A stretch of DNA of 64,000 bases from Shewanella pneumatophori (lineage in GTDB: Bacteria; Pseudomonadota; Gammaproteobacteria; Enterobacterales; Shewanellaceae), in the NCBI RefSeq assembly GCF_023283895.1, contig NZ_JAKILB010000003.1, forward strand, positions 1-64,000. The letters run 5' to 3'. Positions 59,382 to 64,000 of this stretch are shown in pieces (within the stretch, counting starts at the first letter, position 1; every line of letters starts with the position of its first letter). A model generated the notes under the pieces. The model was given only the letters and a program-made list of their open reading frames with translations. It was not told the DNA's origin and ran no database searches. A program made the position numbers and the translations under genes.

Positions 59382-59862
59382 CGATTTTTATTGATTACGC
59401 AATCTACAAATAAGCATTTTGCGTGTTCACATAGCGCCATATATTATGAAATGTGATGCAGCGTCCATTTTGGGAGTTATCGCTTTTGCTAATAACAGCA
59501 GCTAATGAGTTGACTGCTGATATTTGAATTAATCTTGGCAAACTGCTTTAACTCGGTTTTTCGGCCAACAAAAGGCGACATAGACCTCATTATAAACCTG
59601 CATACCAAACAAGCTGTTAACAGCTACAACAGCAGCTAAACCTCGTGCGATAAATAACTACATATCGATTAATGCTTCCGCAATCACGCAGCTAAAAAAG
59701 CCTAGGTGATCTAGCTCTTAGTATTACGTTTGCTAATAGCTAAATAAGCTTTTATTGTTGTCACTTTCTGCATATCTGGCCGAAAATCCGCCCGAATAAA
59801 ATTCCCTGTGTGGTTTACCTAATAGTTGTAGGCCGCACTTCTACCTTTGTAAGGATTTAGTC
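59382..59862. other. Divergent promoter region of the UxaA-type and BCCT genes
   Basis: About 480 bases, rich in A and T, without a credible gene. It should hold divergent promoters for both arms of the cluster; no -35/-10 pair stood out with confidence. The half operator TTGTAGG near the right edge (59825) is the only recognisable element. Confidence 0.45.
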
Positions 59863-61470
59863 GTGACTGATACAACAGCGACACCGGCTGCAGATAAAAC
59901 TGCTCCCCAGCAATCCCCTGCTCAAAACAATAAAGGGCAAAACGATAAAGTTCAAAACGACAAACTACTGATCTCAGTTAGTTTAGCGGTTGTATTTGCC
60001 GTAGTTATGATGCTGATCTTCAACCCAGATCAAGTACAAGCTAGCGGTAAGGCTGCTTTCGCTGCATTAACCAATACCTTTGGTTCTTTCATTCAGCTAT
60101 TTGCCTTTGCTTCTGTATGTACCATGCTGTACATCGCTGCAAGCCGTTACGGCACGATCAAACTTGGTGCTGGCGCACCTGAATACAGCAATATGAGCTG
60201 GTTGTTCATGTTTATCTGTGCAGGTTTAGGTTCGGCCACTATGTACTGGGCGTTTATGGAATGGGCTTACTACTACAATGGTATTGGTCTGAACATCGAC
60301 GCGCAAAGTAACGAAGCACTGCGCACTAGCTTATCGTACGTGATGTTCCACTGGGGTATTACTCCTTGGGCTATCTACGGCCTAGCGTCTATCGCAATGG
60401 CGTACCACTTCCACGTTAACCGCGCTAAAGGTCTAAACCTATCATCGCTAATGGTATCTATCCTTGGCATGAAAGAAGACAGCACGGCTAGCCGCATCAT
60501 GGGGCGCTCGCTCGATCTTATCTTCTTATTCGCAACGTTTGGTGGCTTGATCCTAACTACTACAGTTACGGTAAACACAGTATCAACTGGTTTTGCAGAG
60601 CTGTTTGGTATGGAAAATACCTTCGCGATGAAGACCATTTTGCTAGCCCTTATTACTCTGACATTCACCCTAAGCTCTTACATTGGTATTGCTGAAGGTC
60701 TACAAAAAATCGCTCACGCTGCATGTGGTATGTGCTTTGTGTTCGCAGTGATTGTATTAGTGCTAGGCGACACTGGCTTTATCGTTGACTTCTTTGTTAA
60801 CTCATTAGGTCTGACATTAACTAACTTCGTTGAGATGAGCCTGTTCACTGACGCAACAAATGGCGGCACCTTCAACAAAGACTGGACAGTGTTCTACTGG
60901 TTATACTGGTTCACTTACACCCCAGCAGTGGCAATCTTCGTTACCCGTATTTCTAAAGGTCGTACTATCCGTCAGGTGGTATTAGGTCTGATTGCAGGTG
61001 GTTGTGCTGGTTGTTGGTTCTTCTTCGGTGCACTGACAGGTTACTCTGTTGACGCTATGGTTGACGGTGTTGTAAATGCGCCAGCACTACTAAACAGCGC
61101 GAGTGGCGACATAGCAGTAGCACAGCTAATTGCTAACCTGCCATTTGGTACCATCTTGTCAGTATTCTACTTCGTTCTAATGATGTTGTTCCTCGCTTCT
61201 CACTTAGATGCAACTGCGTTCACCGTAGCTGCAGTAAGCACTAAGAACCTAAAGCAAGGTCAAGATCCAAGCCGTGAACTACGTGTGTTCTGGTGTGTAA
61301 TGTTAAGTCTATTACCGCTAGCAATGCTCTATATCAATGCGTCACTCGATACCTTGAAAACTGCGGTAACCCTAACAGCTGCGCCATTTGTAATCGTACT
61401 GATGCTATGTATGTTCGGCTTAAAGAAATTCCTGTCAAACCACAAGTTTGATGACGCTACAGAGAAATAA
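59863..61470 (+). CDS. BCCT family betaine/carnitine/choline-type transporter
   Basis: A 535-residue inner membrane transporter with about twelve membrane segments after a polar, Gln/Asn-rich N-terminal tail (about 1-38). The BCCT core is visible: AGLGSATMYWAFMEWAYYY (near residue 127), followed by FHWGITPWAIYGLASIAMAY (near 166) and later KDWTVFYWLYWFTYTPAVAIF, the tryptophan-rich substrate region (near 350). The MEWAYYY variant reminds me of the CaiT branch rather than osmotic betaine carriers. Start is GTG with AAGGA eight bases upstream. It is followed after 3 bp by an enolase-superfamily gene, so it probably imports that enzyme's substrate. Substrate unknown. Confidence 0.92.
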   Translation: MTDTTATPAADKTAPQQSPAQNNKGQNDKVQNDKLLISVSLAVVFAVVMMLIFNPDQVQASGKAAFAALTNTFGSFIQLFAFASVCTMLYIAASRYGTIKLGAGAPEYSNMSWLFMFICAGLGSATMYWAFMEWAYYYNGIGLNIDAQSNEALRTSLSYVMFHWGITPWAIYGLASIAMAYHFHVNRAKGLNLSSLMVSILGMKEDSTASRIMGRSLDLIFLFATFGGLILTTTVTVNTVSTGFAELFGMENTFAMKTILLALITLTFTLSSYIGIAEGLQKIAHAACGMCFVFAVIVLVLGDTGFIVDFFVNSLGLTLTNFVEMSLFTDATNGGTFNKDWTVFYWLYWFTYTPAVAIFVTRISKGRTIRQVVLGLIAGGCAGCWFFFGALTGYSVDAMVDGVVNAPALLNSASGDIAVAQLIANLPFGTILSVFYFVLMMLFLASHLDATAFTVAAVSTKNLKQGQDPSRELRVFWCVMLSLLPLAMLYINASLDTLKTAVTLTAAPFVIVLMLCMFGLKKFLSNHKFDDATEK

Positions 61471-61473
61471 AAC

Positions 61474-62595
61474 ATGTTGAAAATTACCGATATTGAAGTG
61501 ATCCACCTACGCGTTCCAGCAATGGATGCCGATTGTGAATGGGGCGAAGACGCCGTCATTGTTAAGGTGCACACTGATAAAGGTATTGTGGGCGTTGGCG
61601 AAGCCGATTCTAGCCCGCTAGTGGTTCAAGCTTGTATCGAAGCGCCACAAACTAACTTCTACTGCAACGGCCTTAAGCGTCTGTTGATTGGTGAAAACGC
61701 GCTAGAAATTGAACGTCTGTGGAACAAGATGTACTGGGGTTCTAACTACATGGGTCGTCGCGGTGCTGGCATTCATGCAATTAGCGCCATCGATATCGCT
61801 CTGTGGGATATCGCCGGTCAGTTCTACGGTGTACCAGTACATACGCTACTAGGTGGTAAGTACCGTGAAAAGATCCGTTGTTACGGTACTTTCATTCCAG
61901 CTGACAAGCCAGAAGATAACGTAGCGATTGTACAAGGCCTAAAAGACCAAGGCTTTACTAGCATTAAGTTTGGCGGCGGCGTGATGGGCGATGACCCAGA
62001 CACTGACTACGCTATTGTTAAAGCGGTACGTGAAGCGGCGGGTCCAGAGATGGAAGTGCAAATCGACTTAGCGTCTAAGTGGCACACTTGTGGTCATTCA
62101 GCCATGATGGCAAAACGTCTAGAAGAGTTTAACCTCAACTGGATTGAAGAGCCGGTATTGGCTGACAGCTTGATTAGCTATGAAAAGCTATCACGCCAAG
62201 TGTCGCAAAAGATTGCTGGCGGTGAATCTTTGACTACACGTTATGAATTCCAAGAGTTCATTACTAAGTCGAATGCCGATATCGTTCAGCCAGACATCAC
62301 CCGTTGTGGTGGTATCACTGAAATGAAGAAGATCTACGACATCGCACAAATGAACGGGACTCAGCTGATCCCACATGGCTTCAGCACAGGTATTTTGTTG
62401 CACGCTTCTGTGCATTTCTTAGCGGCTTGCGAACAAGGCACGCTAATGGAGTTTTCACAAAGCAGCAGTCCACTATTCACTAGCTTAGTGAAAAACCAGC
62501 TGCAGTTCGACAACGGCTATGTAGCTGTGTGTGACAAACCTGGTTTAGGTATCGAGCTAGACGAAGAGTTGATTGCCAAATACCGTGTGAACTAG
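61474..62595 (+). CDS. Enolase-superfamily dehydratase/epimerase (mandelate racemase subgroup)
   Basis: A 373-residue enzyme of the enolase superfamily. The catalytic lysine lies in SIKFGGGVMG (near residue 165). Metal ligands are Asp in VQIDLASKW, Glu in WIEEPV and Glu in AGGESL; the His-Asp dyad of the mandelate racemase subgroup is in IVQPDITRCGG and IPHGFSTG. The subgroup mostly dehydrates or epimerises acid sugars; the KFG form (rather than KxK) resembles acid-sugar dehydratases. The exact substrate cannot be read. It is translated directly after the BCCT gene (3-bp gap). Its stop codon lies in the first unit of a 15-bp tandem repeat. Confidence 0.88.
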   Translation: MLKITDIEVIHLRVPAMDADCEWGEDAVIVKVHTDKGIVGVGEADSSPLVVQACIEAPQTNFYCNGLKRLLIGENALEIERLWNKMYWGSNYMGRRGAGIHAISAIDIALWDIAGQFYGVPVHTLLGGKYREKIRCYGTFIPADKPEDNVAIVQGLKDQGFTSIKFGGGVMGDDPDTDYAIVKAVREAAGPEMEVQIDLASKWHTCGHSAMMAKRLEEFNLNWIEEPVLADSLISYEKLSRQVSQKIAGGESLTTRYEFQEFITKSNADIVQPDITRCGGITEMKKIYDIAQMNGTQLIPHGFSTGILLHASVHFLAACEQGTLMEFSQSSSPLFTSLVKNQLQFDNGYVAVCDKPGLGIELDEELIAKYRVN

Positions 62596-62626
62596 CACCG
62601 TGTAAACTAGCACCGTGTTAGCTAGC
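62582..62626 (+). repeat. Three tandem copies of a 15-bp repeat over the stop codon
   Basis: Units at 62582, 62597 and 62612 read ACCGTGTGAACTAGC, ACCGTGTAAACTAGC and ACCGTGTTAGCTAGC. The first unit includes the last codons and TAG stop of the enolase-superfamily gene. This looks like a recent local duplication with slight divergence. Confidence 0.85.
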
Positions 62627-62676
62627 GCTGAAAAAATCCGCGCCGAGTGCTGGTTTAACCGAGAAGCTAAAAAGAC

Positions 62677-62708
62677 AATGCCAGTAAGCAAGCTTACTGG
62701 CATTTTTT
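62677..62708 (+). terminator. Terminator after the BCCT/enolase-superfamily operon
   Basis: Perfect 13-bp stem AATGCCAGTAAGC around AA, followed by TTTT. Confidence 0.9.
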
Positions 62709-62804
62709 ATTCCTAATGGTTTAACCGGCATTCATAAAAGCCTCTATTATTACAATCTCTAAACTAGACTTAATCATAACCAATGGACTGATGGAAAATT
62801 CAGG

Positions 62805-63440
62805 ATGAATAAGTCACCAATTGAAATCGCCTATGACGATAGGGAACACGCAGAATTACTAATTCAACGATTATCAAAACAAACAAATTTACGTTTAGTC
62901 AGGAAGCGGTTAAAACTTGGCGATTATCAGATAAACGAATGGCTTATTGAAAGAAAAACACTACCAGATCTCGTCACATCTCTTTGTGATGGCAGACTGT
63001 TCTCTCAAGTATCTAGGCTATCAAAAAGTCCTAATAACACGGCACTGCTTATTGAGGGGGCATCGCGAGATATCGCAGCTTATGATATTACACGAGAAGC
63101 CATAATTGGTGCTCTATGTTCAATTTCAATCACCTTCAACGTGCCTATCTTACGCAGCTTATCTCAGGCTGAATCGGCTAAAATTATCTACTTCTGCGCC
63201 ACACAATTAAATCGCAGAAAAACAGGAGTCATCTCTCATGGCAGAAAGCCTAAACGCTATAAAAACCAACAATTATTTATACTCCAAAGCCTTCCTAAAG
63301 TAGGCCCTAAACTCGCTAAACGTTTACTAATGCATTTCGATAGTATTGAAGCTGTATTCACTGCATCGGAAGCACAATTGAGCGGGGTTGAGGGTATTGG
63401 GCGGGAGAAGGCGAGACAAATACGCCAAATACTAGCCTGA
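62805..63440 (+). CDS. ERCC4 (XPF-type) nuclease with C-terminal helix-hairpin-helix
   Basis: A 211-residue protein. Residues about 5-135 form an ERCC4/XPF nuclease domain: IAYDDREH, LGDYQINEWLIERKTLPD with the catalytic ERKxxxD motif (near 49-55), and RLFSQVSRL. Residues about 150-211 form a tandem helix-hairpin-helix that binds DNA (LPKVGPKLAKRLLMHFDS and VEGIGREKARQIRQ). This is the architecture of archaeal and eukaryotic XPF/Mus81 structure-specific endonucleases without the helicase half, uncommon in bacteria. The likely role is cutting branched DNA in repair or recombination (inference). No close ribosome binding site beyond CAGG before the ATG. Confidence 0.88.
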   Translation: MNKSPIEIAYDDREHAELLIQRLSKQTNLRLVRKRLKLGDYQINEWLIERKTLPDLVTSLCDGRLFSQVSRLSKSPNNTALLIEGASRDIAAYDITREAIIGALCSISITFNVPILRSLSQAESAKIIYFCATQLNRRKTGVISHGRKPKRYKNQQLFILQSLPKVGPKLAKRLLMHFDSIEAVFTASEAQLSGVEGIGREKARQIRQILA

Positions 63441-63464
63441 TAACTAAAAGTTATCAGGCTTTTT
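63434..63464 (+). terminator. Terminator after the ERCC4 nuclease
   Basis: Perfect 12-bp stem AGCCTGATAACT, loop AAA, then TTTT; the stop codon of the gene lies in the left arm. Confidence 0.9.
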
Positions 63465-63568
63465 CACTCTAACAACTAGAGTGCTAGTATTCCTTAGTCA
63501 ATTGAACTCATACTTATATCTGACTTAACTTACTTTCTTCAGTTGGAATGCTAATACAGGATCAGCAG

Positions 63569-63778
63569 ATGTGCGGCCGACTCAATATTATTGATGACAT
63601 GTTTGTACAAGCACTAATGGAAGACTTGCGGATTAAAAATCAGCAAGTAGAGATGTTTGATGATTTGCTCAAACCTGCACTGAGGCATGACTTTACTGTG
63701 CAGCAAATAAATAAGCCGAGCCAGTATCAACCTATTGGTCAAACTGCTCGACTTATTCCTAACGACTATTATTCCTAA
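63569..63778 (+). pseudogene. Shortened SRAP (YedK/HMCES-type) reading frame
   Basis: From ATG at 63569 the frame reads MCGRLNIIDD, the invariant N-terminus of SRAP proteins in which Cys2 bonds covalently to abasic sites in single-stranded DNA. SRAP proteins are normally about 180-230 residues. Here the frame stops after 69, and the next gene's stop is only 35 bp further, so no room remains for the rest. The last ~40 residues do not look like SRAP. I judge it a truncated remnant; a small active peptide is less likely because the residues for catalysis beyond Cys2 are missing. Confidence 0.6.
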
Positions 63779-63813
63779 CAATAATTTTGTTTTGGCCGTA
63801 TTTAGTGCAAGGC

Positions 63814-64000
63814 CTAGTTCAGATAAGCGCTTAATGTGTCTTGTTGATTCAGTAAACTTTGGTACATGGTGAACTGATTGGCGGCGCGTTCTAAGTTATG
63901 GCCTTCATGGTGAATTTGGAAGTACACATCGCCATTTAAGTGGTCAGTTAAGAACCTCACACCAATCATTAGACACATGACCCTTGCACCTAGCCATAAG
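63814..64000 (-). CDS. APH/NahK-type kinase, C-terminus (partial)
   Basis: The last 61 codons of a minus-strand gene that runs off the right edge (stop TAG at 63814-63816). The frame reads RFLTDHLNGDVYFQIHHEGH then NLERAANQFTMYQSLL, which resembles the C-terminus of aminoglycoside-phosphotransferase-fold sugar kinases such as N-acetylhexosamine 1-kinase. The substrate cannot be settled from this fragment. Confidence 0.65.
   Translation of the reverse strand, partial: LWLGARVMCLMIGVRFLTDHLNGDVYFQIHHEGHNLERAANQFTMYQSLLNQQDTLSAYLN

Overview
The window reads as a chromosomal segment of a gammaproteobacterium, most probably a Shewanella or close Alteromonadales relative. The basis is gene order and protein character: the order secA - M23 peptidase - dciA - lpxC - dcw cluster - glpK - fadL-like - leuDCBA - recQ - argA - rpmGB - radC - coaBC - dut - slmA - S9 peptidase - folE - pyrE - rph - yicC is one I recognise from Shewanella. 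This is recall, not a search. Start codons were re-chosen where the longest frame began at an unlikely TTG or lacked a ribosome binding site.

Region by region. (1) 1-1007: the 5' end of a 16S rRNA gene on the minus strand with its leader (boxA) and an E. coli-like rrn P1 promoter, then a spacer. (2) 1008-22670, mostly minus strand: secA, an M23 envelope peptidase, dciA (plus strand), lpxC, and the complete dcw cluster mraZ-rsmH-ftsL-ftsI-murE-murF-mraY-murD-ftsW-murG-murC-ftsQ-ftsA-ftsZ. Genes overlap by 1-11 bp at most junctions, and ddl is absent between murC and ftsQ. A strong promoter followed by 10-bp-phased GTGG repeats precedes mraZ. (3) 22671-27183: a small unknown protein, glpK with a secreted SnoaL-like protein, and a FadL-family outer membrane channel. 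(4) 27184-32208: leuABCD with a leucine-rich leader peptide and attenuator. (5) 32454-40680: a TPR protein with a degenerate GGDEF-like domain, recQ, yigI, rarD, a small membrane protein, argA with an ARG box, and rpmB-rpmG. (6) 40681-49795: radC, coaBC-dut, slmA, an S9 peptidase, folE, rph-pyrE with an attenuator, and yicC. (7) 49986-64000, more accessory: a PLD-nuclease/helicase/DUF3427 protein (possible defence gene), a nucleosidase plus CNT nucleoside transporter, a catabolic-looking regulon (GntR, LysR, two-subunit UxaA-type hydro-lyase, BCCT transporter, mandelate-racemase-type dehydratase), an XPF/ERCC4-type nuclease, a shortened SRAP reading frame, and the end of an APH/NahK-like kinase.

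How it fits together: most of the window is growth machinery, namely envelope precursor synthesis, septation (with slmA, which restrains FtsZ, in the same window), protein export, lipid A, leucine, arginine and pyrimidine synthesis, and ribosomal proteins. Several are governed by visible cis elements: leu attenuation, the ARG box, the pyrE attenuator and the mraZ operator. The best candidate for something undescribed is the 56-62.6 kb regulon. Its perfect 13-bp inverted repeat operator, betaine-type transporter and two unrelated dehydratase families point to an unidentified hydroxy-acid substrate.

I saw no tRNA gene, CRISPR array, insertion sequence or prophage on reading the sequence.
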